This document shows positions 1 to 8,841 of a stretch of 32,159 bases of DNA, in pieces (positions within the stretch are counted from its first letter, which is position 1; each line of letters starts with the position of its first letter). The notes below the pieces were generated by a model, which did not search any database, was not told the origin of the DNA, and saw nothing but the letters and a program-made list of their open reading frames with translations. The DNA comes from Patescibacteria group bacterium (GTDB taxonomy: Bacteria > Patescibacteriota > Microgenomatia > UBA1400 > PJMF01), in assembly GCA_018813375.1 (NCBI GenBank), contig JAHJBU010000049.1, positions 1 through 32,159 of the forward strand. Reading direction: 5' to 3'. Position numbers and translations under genes: made by a program.

Positions 1-4
1 AGAT

Positions 5-886
5 TTAATTTAGTTGCTGCTTAATATCTTCCAAAGCCTCATCAATAGTCATTGGTTTGATCCCTAATTCTCGCTGAATTTTTTCATTGCTCATTTTCAT
101 AGTTTTTTGATATGGTCGACTAGTAGTCTTGAGGTATTCAACCAAACTACCTTCTTTAACAGTTGTTGGGTCAAAGCCAAAAGCAGTGGCTACTTTTTTA
201 GCCAGCTCATAAGTTGAAAGTGAGGTTGAACCATTAAGTTGATAGATTCCTTGGGGTTGTTTTTCAATCATGGTGTCAATGGCACGAGCAATGTCGTCAA
301 TATAGGTGGGTGTAATGATCATGTCGGAAAATTGTGGATAAAGAGTGCCGTCGGATAATCCTTGTTTGGTTTTAGCCACAATATCTGGCTTGGCTTCAAA
401 TTGAGCCCGGAAAGGATAATCAATGCGCGCAATTGCATAATGATTTAGAATTTTTTCTACTTCATCTTCTGCCCAAGCCTTAGTTTGACCATACCACTCA
501 ATCGGATCTTTAATATCAGTTTCAATATAAAAATCAGTTTTAGTACCACTAAAAACAAGTCCAGTAGAAATATGAATGAAGTAAATATTATTTTCTTTAC
601 AAATCTCTGCAATATTTTTTGTTCCAACTACGTTAACTTGGTAACACAAGCCCTCTTTATTATCAGTTTGCTCAAAAGCTCCATTAACATCAGTATAAGC
701 AGCCAGATGAATCATAACTTTAGCCGGGTGTTCTTTAACAAATTTTTCAATTTTATTTTTATCAGTAATATCAACTCCCACAGTTAAATCCATATTAAAG
801 AATTCAAATTTATCACCTAACATTTTAGCAATGCGTGAACCAACTAAACCAGTCAGACCAGTAGTTAAGATAGGTGTTTTTTGCAT
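5..886 (-). CDS. rmlD: dTDP-4-dehydrorhamnose reductase-like SDR (RmlD family)
   Basis: NAD(P)H-dependent extended short-chain dehydrogenase/reductase of the RmlD type; family members reduce dTDP-4-dehydro-L-rhamnose to dTDP-L-rhamnose in the cytoplasm. Visible features are an N-terminal nucleotide-binding glycine motif (TGLTGLVG), the HLAAYTDVN segment typical of RmlD, and a YGQTK catalytic YxxxK. The length of 293 aa is normal. The start is supported by AAGGAA about 7 nt upstream. It is the last gene of a minus-strand run LCP-rmlB-rmlC-rmlD, 10 nt after the epimerase gene, so a rhamnose-type sugar nucleotide is the likely product. rmlA is not in the window and may lie beyond the edge. A related dTDP-sugar reductase cannot be excluded. 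Confidence 0.8.
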   Translation of the reverse strand: MQKTPILTTGLTGLVGSRIAKMLGDKFEFFNMDLTVGVDITDKNKIEKFVKEHPAKVMIHLAAYTDVNGAFEQTDNKEGLCYQVNVVGTKNIAEICKENNIYFIHISTGLVFSGTKTDFYIETDIKDPIEWYGQTKAWAEDEVEKILNHYAIARIDYPFRAQFEAKPDIVAKTKQGLSDGTLYPQFSDMIITPTYIDDIARAIDTMIEKQPQGIYQLNGSTSLSTYELAKKVATAFGFDPTTVKEGSLVEYLKTTSRPYQKTMKMSNEKIQRELGIKPMTIDEALEDIKQQLN

Positions 887-896
887 GAGTTATTCC

Positions 897-1502
897 TTAA
901 AATTTTTGTGGATATTTTTCTCTAAGAGTAATGGTATCAATATCTCTTTTCGAAATAATCATTTGTTTTTTATCAATGGGCCAATTAACGCCTAGATCTG
1001 GGTCAAACAATGAAATAGCTATATCACCAGCTTGATCGCGATCCTTGTAGAGCCTATCTACTGCATATGAGTAAAGCGCTGGTCCTTCTAAGACTAAAAA
1101 TGAGTTAGCAATACCTTGAGGAATATACATACTTCCAAAATGAGTTTCTTCACCTTGTCCTAATTTAATCATTATTACCTGACCAAAAGTTTTTGATTCA
1201 GGTCTAATGTCTGCGAATGCACATAAAGCAATGCCAGTGGTGACAGTAACTAATTTATTCCAACCCTCTGAGTGAAAGCCGCGGATAGAATTAGTTACAG
1301 AGGAGCTAAGATTAAGTTGTGCAATAGAAAAAGGTTGACCAATAAGCTCTTCAATTTCTGGCACTCTACCAATCTCAGTAAAAAATCCCCGTTCGTCTTT
1401 AAAAACTTTTAGAGGCATATAGAACGTTCCTGAAAAAGGAGTTTCTAGAAAAACATCGCTGATTGGCTTGGCTTTAGTGGGATCATATTGGATTGTACTC
1501 AT
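897..1502 (-). CDS. rmlC: dTDP-4-dehydrorhamnose 3,5-epimerase-like protein (RmlC family)
   Basis: Cupin-fold epimerase acting between RmlB and RmlD in dTDP-L-rhamnose synthesis. The protein shows the DERGFF segment, the substrate-loop histidine in RGFH (about residue 77) and the C-terminal FDPDLGVNWP typical of RmlC. It is 201 aa, slightly longer than the usual 180-190, because of an N-terminal extension. The core after the RGFH motif is divergent from textbook RmlC (for example GWNKLVTVTTG), so the exact epimerised position (3,5 or 3 only) is uncertain. It sits between rmlB (15 nt gap) and rmlD (10 nt gap) on the same strand, which supports a role in the same sugar-nucleotide pathway. Confidence 0.78.
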   Translation of the reverse strand: MSTIQYDPTKAKPISDVFLETPFSGTFYMPLKVFKDERGFFTEIGRVPEIEELIGQPFSIAQLNLSSSVTNSIRGFHSEGWNKLVTVTTGIALCAFADIRPESKTFGQVIMIKLGQGEETHFGSMYIPQGIANSFLVLEGPALYSYAVDRLYKDRDQAGDIAISLFDPDLGVNWPIDKKQMIISKRDIDTITLREKYPQKF

Positions 1503-1517
1503 AATTAGTTTTTGTTG

Positions 1518-2552
1518 TTAGTTTCCATGTTGATAATTAATATTGAAAAATTCTTGAGACTTTTTTTTAAGTGGTTGCCACCATTGTTGGTTTTTTTGAT
1601 ACCAGGAAATAGTCTTTTTAAGACCCTCCTCTAGAGTAACTGAGGGTTTCCAACCTAATTTTTTATTTATTTTGCTCCAATCTACACTATAACGTCGATC
1701 ATGTCCTAGTCTATCTTTAACAAAATTTATTTTATCTTCAGATTCATTCATGAGTTTAATAATCATTTTAACTAGTTTTAAGTTGGAAACGTCTTCTGTT
1801 AACCCTCCTACTAAGTATGTTTCACCATCATTGCCTCGATGTAAAACTGCATCAATGGCGCCACAGTGATCTTGAACATAAAGCCAGTCTCTGATGTTTT
1901 TGCCATCTCCATAAACAGGAATATTTTTACCTTCAATTAAGTTTGTAATAGCTAGTGAGATTAGTTTTTCTGGAAATTGATACTCACCATAATTATTGGA
2001 ACAATTAGTGATTATAAATGGTAAACCAAAAGTTTCGCCATAGGCTCTCACTAAATGATCTGATGAAGCCTTGCTAGCCGAGTAAGGACTATGAGGATCA
2101 TATGGGGTATCATCATGAAACTGCTCATTAGAATCAAGTTTTAGTGAACCAAAAACCTCATCGGTAGAGATATGATGAAAACGTTTCACTTGATGTTTTA
2201 GGGCAGCCTCTAATAAAACTTGAGTTCCGATGACATTGGTTTCTAAGAAAATTGCTGGTTCTAGAATTGATCGATCTACATGAGACTCAGCGGCAAAATG
2301 AATTACTGCGTCTATGCCAACCATAATTTTATCTACTAATTGACGATCTAGAATGTTACCTTTAATAAATTTATAGTTAGGTAGGCTTTCAACCTGGTGC
2401 AAGTTTTCTAGATTGCCAGCATAAGTTAGAGCATCTAGATTAATTAAATTAGTATCAGGATATTTTTTAAGCCAATAGTGAATGAAGTTTGAGCCAATAA
2501 AACCAGCTCCGCCAGTAATTAAAATTGTTTGATAAAGACTTGAATTTAACAT
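1518..2552 (-). CDS. rmlB: dTDP-glucose 4,6-dehydratase
   Basis: Converts dTDP-glucose to dTDP-4-keto-6-deoxyglucose, the first committed step of dTDP-rhamnose synthesis; it is NAD-dependent and cytoplasmic. Clear family motifs are the Rossmann glycine motif GGAGFIGS (residues 14-21), HFAAESHVDRS, the STDEVFG active-site loop (about 129-135), the catalytic YSASK (Y157/K161) and NCSNNYGEYQFPEKLI. The length of 344 aa is standard. It starts 7 nt after the LCP gene ends, so the two are probably co-transcribed. No clear Shine-Dalgarno precedes the ATG. This is one of the most secure calls in the window. Confidence 0.95.
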   Translation of the reverse strand: MLNSSLYQTILITGGAGFIGSNFIHYWLKKYPDTNLINLDALTYAGNLENLHQVESLPNYKFIKGNILDRQLVDKIMVGIDAVIHFAAESHVDRSILEPAIFLETNVIGTQVLLEAALKHQVKRFHHISTDEVFGSLKLDSNEQFHDDTPYDPHSPYSASKASSDHLVRAYGETFGLPFIITNCSNNYGEYQFPEKLISLAITNLIEGKNIPVYGDGKNIRDWLYVQDHCGAIDAVLHRGNDGETYLVGGLTEDVSNLKLVKMIIKLMNESEDKINFVKDRLGHDRRYSVDWSKINKKLGWKPSVTLEEGLKKTISWYQKNQQWWQPLKKKSQEFFNINYQHGN

Positions 2553-2559
2553 AAGCGCA

Positions 2560-3702
2560 TCATTTTATTTTTTGATCTAGTAATTTCTGCTGAATTTCTT
2601 TTTTGAAATTCTGCCCATTTCTAATTGTATAAACCCATTGCCCATCATAAAGATATTGTGGCGGATGTTCAATTGCACCTTCGGGATCATCGGGGTAAAT
2701 ATCTAGGTAGACATTCTTGAGTTGTAAAGATTTTTTGATAGGTAAAAGCTTTTTTCCTGTAGAGATAATTTCTTCAGGAGGCAGATTGCTTGCGAAGTTA
2801 TTCAAGTAATATTGATAGAGTTTTCCTAGAAGCCTAGTGTTTAACATAGTTTTTTGGCTAAGAATGCTTCTAGCTAAAGCATTAATCACTGCCTGTTGTC
2901 TAATTGAGCGTGCATTATCTGTATTTTGCTCATTGTTGCCATGACGGCTACGTATATATTTTAAAGCAGTTTCTCCGCTCATAATTTGCTTTCCAGCCTT
3001 AAACTCGATAGTTTCATACAACTCATTTGGATTAGTAGTTATAGTGACATCTACATCAACTCGCGGAAACTGTTCGTCTACAAATCCTTTCTCTACTTTT
3101 ATCTCCACGCCACCAACTAAATCAATTAAATCTGATACTTTTTTCATTGATATCACCATAGTGTGATGGATTGGAACAGAAGTAATGTCAGAAATTACTT
3201 CCTCTGGGAATTTCTCAGGGTTGTTGGGATATTTGTCTATCCCGTAGGTGTACAGAGCATTGATTTTAGCTTGGTAATCTTCACTCCAGAGATCGCGAGG
3301 TAGTGGTAACGTATTTACATCTCCTGTTTTTAGATTTATTGAAACAAGCATAATGCTATCTGTTAGGGGAGTAGAGTTGCCTCTAGTTTCTAATGAATCT
3401 AGCCCTAAAATTAATAAGTTTTTATGATTTTGAGTTTCAGTTGGAATTTGTTGCCAGCCAGTTTTCAAAGTTTGAATAATGTCTTTTTTTTCAATACCAG
3501 CTGAATCGGCAAAAACGGTGAGTTTGTAGTTAGCAATGGCAATGAATGTGGCTGCTAACATGGCAACTACTAAAATTAAGGCTAGCACAGTTGATCTTAT
3601 TAAGATTTGCTTTTTATTTATTACTAGAAAACTTGCACGAGGCTGTTTCTCCTCTGAAACTAGTTGTTTTTTTTCTAAAATTTTATTTTGTATATTTTCC
3701 AT
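2560..3702 (-). CDS. LytR-CpsA-Psr (LCP) family glycopolymer transferase
   Basis: LCP enzymes move glycopolymers from undecaprenyl pyrophosphate onto peptidoglycan or surface proteins outside the membrane. The 380-aa protein has a cytoplasmic lysine-rich N-terminus, one transmembrane segment (about residues 33-56), and an LCP domain beginning near residue 93 with NLLILGLDSLE, TDSIMLVSIN, LPLPRDLW and the arginine-rich segment ALKYIRSRHG. It is first in the minus-strand run with rmlB-rmlC-rmlD and divergent from the glycosyltransferase/flippase cluster, so it probably anchors the polymer made there. A GATAAT hexamer lies 5 nt before the ATG (3708-3713 on the minus strand) with no Shine-Dalgarno. 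Confidence 0.88.
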   Translation of the reverse strand: MENIQNKILEKKQLVSEEKQPRASFLVINKKQILIRSTVLALILVVAMLAATFIAIANYKLTVFADSAGIEKKDIIQTLKTGWQQIPTETQNHKNLLILGLDSLETRGNSTPLTDSIMLVSINLKTGDVNTLPLPRDLWSEDYQAKINALYTYGIDKYPNNPEKFPEEVISDITSVPIHHTMVISMKKVSDLIDLVGGVEIKVEKGFVDEQFPRVDVDVTITTNPNELYETIEFKAGKQIMSGETALKYIRSRHGNNEQNTDNARSIRQQAVINALARSILSQKTMLNTRLLGKLYQYYLNNFASNLPPEEIISTGKKLLPIKKSLQLKNVYLDIYPDDPEGAIEHPPQYLYDGQWVYTIRNGQNFKKEIQQKLLDQKIK

Positions 3703-3754
3703 AATTTATTATCTCACAAATAAACTTTGTGTGGTTTGTGTCGTGTTTATTGAG

Positions 3755-3760
3755 TACAAT
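3755..3760 (+). promoter_or_regulatory. Candidate -10 element for the glycosyltransferase cluster
   Basis: TACAAT lies 8 nt before the ATG of the first plus-strand cluster gene. A normal start point would therefore fall on or next to the start codon, and no Shine-Dalgarno is present. A convincing -35 hexamer is not visible. It shares a 66-bp divergent intergenic region with the LCP gene. Confidence 0.45.
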
Positions 3761-3768
3761 AAGCTAGA

Positions 3769-5472
3769 ATGAAAAATTTTCTCGTAGGATTATCATTACT
3801 GGCAATAATAATTGCCTCATCATGGGCTTTAGCTCATGACCAATTTTTTCGAGTTCATGATTATGTCCATGCTGCTAGAGTAATTGAAATGCATCGTGCA
3901 TTAGGAGACGGCCAGTTTCCAGTTAGGTGGAGTGAAAATTTTGGCTATGGCTACGGGATGCCTTTGTTTGAATTTTATGCACCCCTGCCTTACTATCTTG
4001 GGGCTGTTTTACACTGGTTTGGTTTTAGTGTATTAACAGCTGTTAAATTACTATTTTTATTTTCAGCTATTTTTACCACCTGGGGATCATATAAATTAGG
4101 TAGTAAATTATTTGGCAGGACAGCTGGAGTTTTGACTGCAGCCGCGATTACCCTAGCTCCTTATAGAGCGGTGAATCTTTTTGTTAGGGGGGCTTTGAGT
4201 GAAGCCTGGGGAATCATGGCTATGCCTTGGGTTTTACTAGGCATACTCCAGGTTATTAGACAAAAAAAGAATGGATGGAAAACTCTAACTCTTTCTTTAG
4301 TAATGTTGATGTTAAGTCATAACATTATGACTATGCTTTTTGTACCGCTTAGTTTATTATTTACTGTGTTGTATTTGGGTTATTATAAATGGGTTATCCA
4401 TAAAAATAAAAATAGTGAGTTAAAGACTTTACTCAAGGTGAGCGGATCCTTGTTGCTTGCAGCCGGTTTGTCTAGCTTTTACCTTTTCCCAGCCTTATTG
4501 GAAAAAAATTTAACTAAAGTCGGTAGTATTTTTTCTGGGTATTTTCATTATTCACATCATTTTTTATATATACGTCAGTTTTTCCAACTTAATTGGGGTT
4601 TTGAGGGGTCTGCGTGGGGGCCAGATGATGGTATTTCATTTTTTTTGGGCTGGGGACAATGGTTAGGGCTGGGAGTTTTGGGACTATTGTTTCTAGTGCG
4701 AGTTTTTAAATATAAAAAATGGCAAAAAATCATTACTGATAAAAAATTAGTGTTAGCAGTTTTATTAGCTTTACTTTTTGGCTTGTCATTATTTATGGCA
4801 ATCCTTAAATCTAAATCTCTCTGGGATGCTTTACCTGGACTATCATTTGCGCAATTTCCCTGGAGGTTCTTGGGAGTGGGGATAATTTTTTTGGGTTTAT
4901 TAGTCGGTATGAGTGCTAGTTTAATTAAACAAAGGTGGCAGAGGTATTTATGGACAGTGGTGTTATTAGTGATATTACTGTTTAATGCTAAGCTTTTTGC
5001 ACCTAAGGAGTTTTTAACTAATGCTCAAGATTTTTACTACACACAAGAAGATCTTATTGAGCGAGAAATGAGCGGTATTTTGCCAGATTATATTCCAGCA
5101 CAGATGGCAGAAAAATTAATTCCCCCAAAAAAATTAGCTTGGTGTGAGGCAGGTTGCCAAGAGCAGATCGAGGTCTTGATAGACAGAAGTCATGAGAATT
5201 TAATTAAAACTAAATTTAATCAAGAACAAATAGTTGAATTTGCGGTTGCAGATTTTCCTGGTTGGAAAGTTGAGTTAGATGGTCAAAGGTTTGAAAAACA
5301 ACAAGGAGAGTTGGGTAATATTGTGGTTAAAGTTCCAGGTGGAGAGCATTTGGTGGGATTGCTGCTTACACAAACTCCAACTCGGTTATTTTTTGATGTG
5401 GTTAGCATAATTAGCCTGTTAATTTTTGCTTATTTAACTATAGAAATTAGAGAAAAATCTAATTTACATTAA
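3769..5472 (+). CDS. Polytopic membrane protein, 6-pyruvoyl-tetrahydropterin synthase-related / GT-C-like
   Basis: A 567-aa integral membrane protein with about a dozen hydrophobic helices and a C-terminal soluble region (roughly residues 425-535) before a last helix. The first extracytoplasmic loop carries the HDYVHAARV segment followed by FPVRWSENFGYGYG and PLFEFYAPLPYYLG. This pattern is typical of membrane proteins annotated as 6-pyruvoyl-tetrahydropterin synthase-related; despite that name they have no pterin chemistry. The topology, with acidic residues in the first loop, resembles GT-C glycosyltransferases, so transfer of a sugar from a polyprenyl-phosphate donor is an inference. It is first in the plus-strand cluster, 2 nt before the flippase gene. 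Confidence 0.72.
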   Translation: MKNFLVGLSLLAIIIASSWALAHDQFFRVHDYVHAARVIEMHRALGDGQFPVRWSENFGYGYGMPLFEFYAPLPYYLGAVLHWFGFSVLTAVKLLFLFSAIFTTWGSYKLGSKLFGRTAGVLTAAAITLAPYRAVNLFVRGALSEAWGIMAMPWVLLGILQVIRQKKNGWKTLTLSLVMLMLSHNIMTMLFVPLSLLFTVLYLGYYKWVIHKNKNSELKTLLKVSGSLLLAAGLSSFYLFPALLEKNLTKVGSIFSGYFHYSHHFLYIRQFFQLNWGFEGSAWGPDDGISFFLGWGQWLGLGVLGLLFLVRVFKYKKWQKIITDKKLVLAVLLALLFGLSLFMAILKSKSLWDALPGLSFAQFPWRFLGVGIIFLGLLVGMSASLIKQRWQRYLWTVVLLVILLFNAKLFAPKEFLTNAQDFYYTQEDLIEREMSGILPDYIPAQMAEKLIPPKKLAWCEAGCQEQIEVLIDRSHENLIKTKFNQEQIVEFAVADFPGWKVELDGQRFEKQQGELGNIVVKVPGGEHLVGLLLTQTPTRLFFDVVSIISLLIFAYLTIEIREKSNLH

Positions 5473-5474
5473 CT

Positions 5475-6968
5475 ATGCCACATCAAACATCTTTAGATAC
5501 TACCCCTGATTTAGAAGAGGCACTTGGCCAGGAAGAATTACAAGAAATTAAACAAAAATCTATTGTGGGTGCAGTTTCTTATGTAGGCAGAACAGCTGTT
5601 TTACAAGCAATTGGGCTAGTTGCGTCATTGTTTTTAAGCGCCTTTTTTTCTCCAGAAGATTTTGGAATTTATGGGTTTGTAGTTCAGATCATTGGTCTGT
5701 TGGTTTTCTTTTCTGATATTGGACTAGCTGCAGCTTTGGTTCAAAAAAAGAAGCAGCCGTCTTTATGTGAGTATCGGACCGCTTTTACAGTTCAGCAATT
5801 ATTATCATGGTTGATTGTGGCGGTGGTGGGGGCAATTTTGGCTACTGGTATTGTTCAACGAAAAACTGGTCAAGCTGGAGTTTGGGTGTTGCTCAGTCTA
5901 GCTTTTTCTTTTCCTTTGGCAACGCTTAAAACAATTCCCTCAATTATTTTAGAGCGAAAACTAGAATTTTCTAAACTTGTTTTACCTCAAATTTTTGAGC
6001 AAGTTACTTTTTATAGTATTTTGGTTTTTTTAGCCTGGAAAGGTATGGGAGTTCTAGCTTATGCGTATGCAATTTTATCTCGTTCAGTTATTGGGGTATT
6101 AGTCATGATGATTGTTCAACCTTGGAAAATTGGTTTGACATTAAATAAATCTGCCTTGAAAATTTTAATTAGCTATGGGGCTAAGTTTCAATTAGTTGAC
6201 TTTTTAGCTAGAGTAAAAGATCAACTTTTCTTTTTAGCCTTAGGTCTGGTTTTGCCATTGAGGGAATTTGGATATGTTCAGTGGGCAAAAACTTGGTCGC
6301 AGTATCCATATAATTTGACAGTCCAAAGTGTATTAGCAGTAACCTTTCCTACTTTTTCTAGATTGCAAAATAATAAAGATGCACTTAAAAAAGCAATTGA
6401 AAAATCAATCTTTTTTATTACTTTATCTATTTTTCCAATTTTAGTAGGAATGAGTGTTTTTATTAAACCTTTAATTACAGTAGTGCCTAGTTATGCTAAG
6501 TGGCAGCCAGCGGCATTAGGCTTTATATTGTTCACATTGAGTATTGGCTGGGCGGCATTATCAACTCCACTGGTAAATACCCTAAACGCAATTGGTGAAA
6601 TTAATTCCACTCTTAAGTTAATGATGATTTGGACAATTTTGACTTGGATTCTAACCCCAATTTTTATGATGTTTTTTGGTTTTAATGGTGTGGCAGTAGC
6701 CGCTATGGTGATTGCATTCACATCATTTTTACCAGTAATTTATGTTAAAAGATATGTAAAGATAAAAGTTTGGGAAAACATTTGGCGTCAGTTGGTGGCG
6801 ATGGGCGTGATGGCTGGAGTAGGCATTTGGGGAATGTCTCTATGGAGTCAAAGTCTTTCTTTATTATTAATGGGAATATGTGTAACAGGAGCGCTATACG
6901 TTTTAACACTATTAGTGTTAGGATGGAAGAAAATATTGACCGAAGTAACAAGCTTAAGATCTAAATAA
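5475..6968 (+). CDS. Wzx-type polysaccharide flippase (MOP superfamily)
   Basis: Oligosaccharide flippase-like protein of 497 aa with a hydrophilic N-terminus of about 30 residues and then 12-14 hydrophobic helices. The segment SYVGRTAVLQAIGLVASLFLS followed by FSPEDFGIYGFV is characteristic of the Polysacc_synt / Wzx group in the multidrug/oligosaccharidyl-lipid/polysaccharide superfamily. These proteins move undecaprenyl-linked repeat units across the membrane. It lies 2 nt after the GT-C-like gene and directly before the first GT2 gene, so translocation of the locus product is the natural role. The minus-strand and +1-frame ORFs in the track over its 3' end are shadows. A Wzy polymerase is not recognisable nearby. 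Confidence 0.85.
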   Translation: MPHQTSLDTTPDLEEALGQEELQEIKQKSIVGAVSYVGRTAVLQAIGLVASLFLSAFFSPEDFGIYGFVVQIIGLLVFFSDIGLAAALVQKKKQPSLCEYRTAFTVQQLLSWLIVAVVGAILATGIVQRKTGQAGVWVLLSLAFSFPLATLKTIPSIILERKLEFSKLVLPQIFEQVTFYSILVFLAWKGMGVLAYAYAILSRSVIGVLVMMIVQPWKIGLTLNKSALKILISYGAKFQLVDFLARVKDQLFFLALGLVLPLREFGYVQWAKTWSQYPYNLTVQSVLAVTFPTFSRLQNNKDALKKAIEKSIFFITLSIFPILVGMSVFIKPLITVVPSYAKWQPAALGFILFTLSIGWAALSTPLVNTLNAIGEINSTLKLMMIWTILTWILTPIFMMFFGFNGVAVAAMVIAFTSFLPVIYVKRYVKIKVWENIWRQLVAMGVMAGVGIWGMSLWSQSLSLLLMGICVTGALYVLTLLVLGWKKILTEVTSLRSK

Positions 6969-6969
6969 T

Positions 6970-7878
6970 ATGTCTCTTTCAGCTATCGTTTCTACCAAAA
7001 ATCATGCCGAGATCGTAGAAAGGGCTTTAAAATCTGTTAAGTTTGCTGATGAAATAGTAGTTGTAGATATGTATAGCGATGACAATACTGTGGAGATCGC
7101 TAAAAAATATACGGATAAAATTTTTCAACATAAAGATTTTGGATACATTGAGCCAGTGCGTAATTTTTCTATTAAAAAAACCACTGGTGATTGGATATTA
7201 ATAATTGATGCAGATGAGGAAGTCTCACCCGGGTTAAGCAAGGCGCTTGCGAGTATTGCTCGGGCTAAAAACCAAGCAGAGTTACCTGATTGTTTTTATT
7301 TACCCCGGAAAAATATTATTTTTAATAAATGGATACAAAAAACTGGCTGGTGGCCAGATTATCAATTAAGATTTTTTAGAAAAGATCATGTAGAGTGGTC
7401 TGATCAAATTCACAGTGTCCCGATTACCAGGGGAGAAGTTAAGGAATTCCCTGCTAAACAAGAGTACTCTTTGATTCATCATAATTATCAATCAATTTCT
7501 CAATTTATTAAGCGATTAGACCGGTATAGTGCTATTCAGGCAGAAGAAAAAAAAGATCATCAGCTATTTTGTTCTCAAGATATTTTAGATGAATTTAGTA
7601 GCTCTTTATTACGACGGCTATTTGCTCAAAAAGGCATTGAAGAAGGCATTCATGGTGTAAGTTTGTCGATTCTACAATCAGTTTCAGATGCTGTGGTAAA
7701 AATGAAGATTTGGGAATCTCAAGATTTTCCACAAATGAATAAAGATAACACTTATGTTTTAAAACATTTATCTCAATTTAAAAAAGAATTAGCTTACTGG
7801 ATTGCTAATTCACAAGTTAGTCACAGTAAAGGTTTGAAAAAACTATCATGGCGTTTGCGTCGGAAACTAATGATTTAA
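6970..7878 (+). CDS. Glycosyltransferase family 2 (WaaE/KdtX-like)
   Basis: Cytoplasmic inverting GT-A glycosyltransferase, 302 aa. The N-terminal LSAIVSTKNHAEIVERAL, VVVDMYSDDNTVEIA and the metal-binding IIDADEE (DxD equivalent, about residue 79) are typical of the LPS core WaaE/KdtX-like branch of GT2. The acceptor side is marked by GWWPDYQLRFFRK. The donor and acceptor sugars cannot be told from sequence. The ATG follows the flippase stop by 1 nt with no Shine-Dalgarno, suggesting coupled translation. Gene 8828-9661 belongs to the same branch, so the two may add related sugars. Confidence 0.85.
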   Translation: MSLSAIVSTKNHAEIVERALKSVKFADEIVVVDMYSDDNTVEIAKKYTDKIFQHKDFGYIEPVRNFSIKKTTGDWILIIDADEEVSPGLSKALASIARAKNQAELPDCFYLPRKNIIFNKWIQKTGWWPDYQLRFFRKDHVEWSDQIHSVPITRGEVKEFPAKQEYSLIHHNYQSISQFIKRLDRYSAIQAEEKKDHQLFCSQDILDEFSSSLLRRLFAQKGIEEGIHGVSLSILQSVSDAVVKMKIWESQDFPQMNKDNTYVLKHLSQFKKELAYWIANSQVSHSKGLKKLSWRLRRKLMI

Positions 7879-7885
7879 TAATTTA

Positions 7886-7913
7886 ATGACAGATTTTCTC
7901 AATACGATATAAT
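7886..7913 (+). promoter_or_regulatory. Internal promoter of the glycosyltransferase cluster
   Basis: ATGACA (five of six matches to the -35 consensus) is separated by 16 nt from a perfect TATAAT (7908-7913). The -10 ends 7 nt before the ATG at 7921, so transcription should begin at or within a base of the start codon, giving a leaderless mRNA. It fills the only sizeable gap (42 nt) inside the cluster, which supports a real internal promoter for the downstream glycosyltransferases. Confidence 0.65.
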
Positions 7914-7920
7914 AGAACAC

Positions 7921-8841
7921 ATGGATCACATTTCAATTATTCTGGTTAACTATGATTGCGCGCAACTAACCAAGATATGTCTAAAGTCTTTGCAGGATAT
8001 TAAGGCCAAAAATTTTAATTATTCGGTTATTATTGTTGATAATGCATCGCAGAAACCTCTTAAGCTCTCTAAGTCTTTACAAGCCAGCAATATAGAAGTT
8101 ATTAGAAGTGAATCTAACTTAGGTTTTTCTGGAGGTAATAATTTGGGAATTACTTATGCTGCTGAGCATTATAATCCTGATTATATTTGTTTATTAAATA
8201 ATGACACTACAGTTGAACCTAATTTTTTGGAGTATCTCCACGACTGTATTAAAGATAAAAATCCAGGTGGAATGGTATCTCCAAAAATTTATTTTGCCAA
8301 AGGATTTGAGTATCACCAAGAAGCCTATCCTAAAAATGAATTAGGTAATATTATTTGGTATGGAGGAGGAAGCATTGATTGGCCCAACTTAATTGCATTC
8401 CATCGTGGGGTAGATGAGATCGACCGCGGACAACTAGATATTGAAGGGTCTACGGATTTTTGTACTGGTTGCTGTATTTTGATTTCTAGAGAAGTTTTGG
8501 AAACAGTCGGGATGCTGGATGATAATTTGTTTTTATATTACGAAGATGTAGATTTGAGTCTGAGAGCCAAAAGAGAGGGTTTTCAAGTTTTATATTGCCC
8601 CGATGCTGTTATTTGGCATCACAATGCTGGTTCTAGTGGTGGTGTAGGATCACCTCTTCATACATATTATCAAACCCGCAATCGAGTTTTCATGGGTTTA
8701 AAATATGGGTCACCAAGAATTAAGATAACTAGTATTAGCTATGCCCTGCGCACACTGTTTAATGGTGATCCCATCGAGCGTAAGGCAGCAGCACATGCTT
8801 TAATAGGTAAAATGGGCAAACAACCATATGACAAAATCTAA
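7921..8841 (+). CDS. Glycosyltransferase family 2 (WbbL/rhamnosyltransferase-like)
   Basis: GT-A fold transferase of 306 aa, similar in motif order to WbbL-type rhamnosyltransferases: ISIILVNYD at the N-terminus, VDNAS, SNLGFSGGNNLGI, the LLNNDT nucleotide/metal site (about residue 92) and YYEDVDLSLRAKREG with the general-base region (about residue 203). An rml pathway immediately upstream makes dTDP-rhamnose a reasonable donor, but this is inference. It has its own apparent promoter and probably a leaderless start. It overlaps the next gene by 14 nt in a different frame, so translation is likely coupled. Confidence 0.86.
   Translation: MDHISIILVNYDCAQLTKICLKSLQDIKAKNFNYSVIIVDNASQKPLKLSKSLQASNIEVIRSESNLGFSGGNNLGITYAAEHYNPDYICLLNNDTTVEPNFLEYLHDCIKDKNPGGMVSPKIYFAKGFEYHQEAYPKNELGNIIWYGGGSIDWPNLIAFHRGVDEIDRGQLDIEGSTDFCTGCCILISREVLETVGMLDDNLFLYYEDVDLSLRAKREGFQVLYCPDAVIWHHNAGSSGGVGSPLHTYYQTRNRVFMGLKYGSPRIKITSISYALRTLFNGDPIERKAAAHALIGKMGKQPYDKI

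Noticed and set aside
485-787. Plus-strand 100-aa ORF
   Set aside because: Antisense shadow of the rmlD-like gene; low-complexity translation with no family features.
6491-6964. Minus-strand 76- and 68-aa ORFs and plus-strand 64-aa ORF over the flippase 3' end
   Set aside because: All lie inside the flippase frame, which continues intact to 6968 with membrane-helix character.
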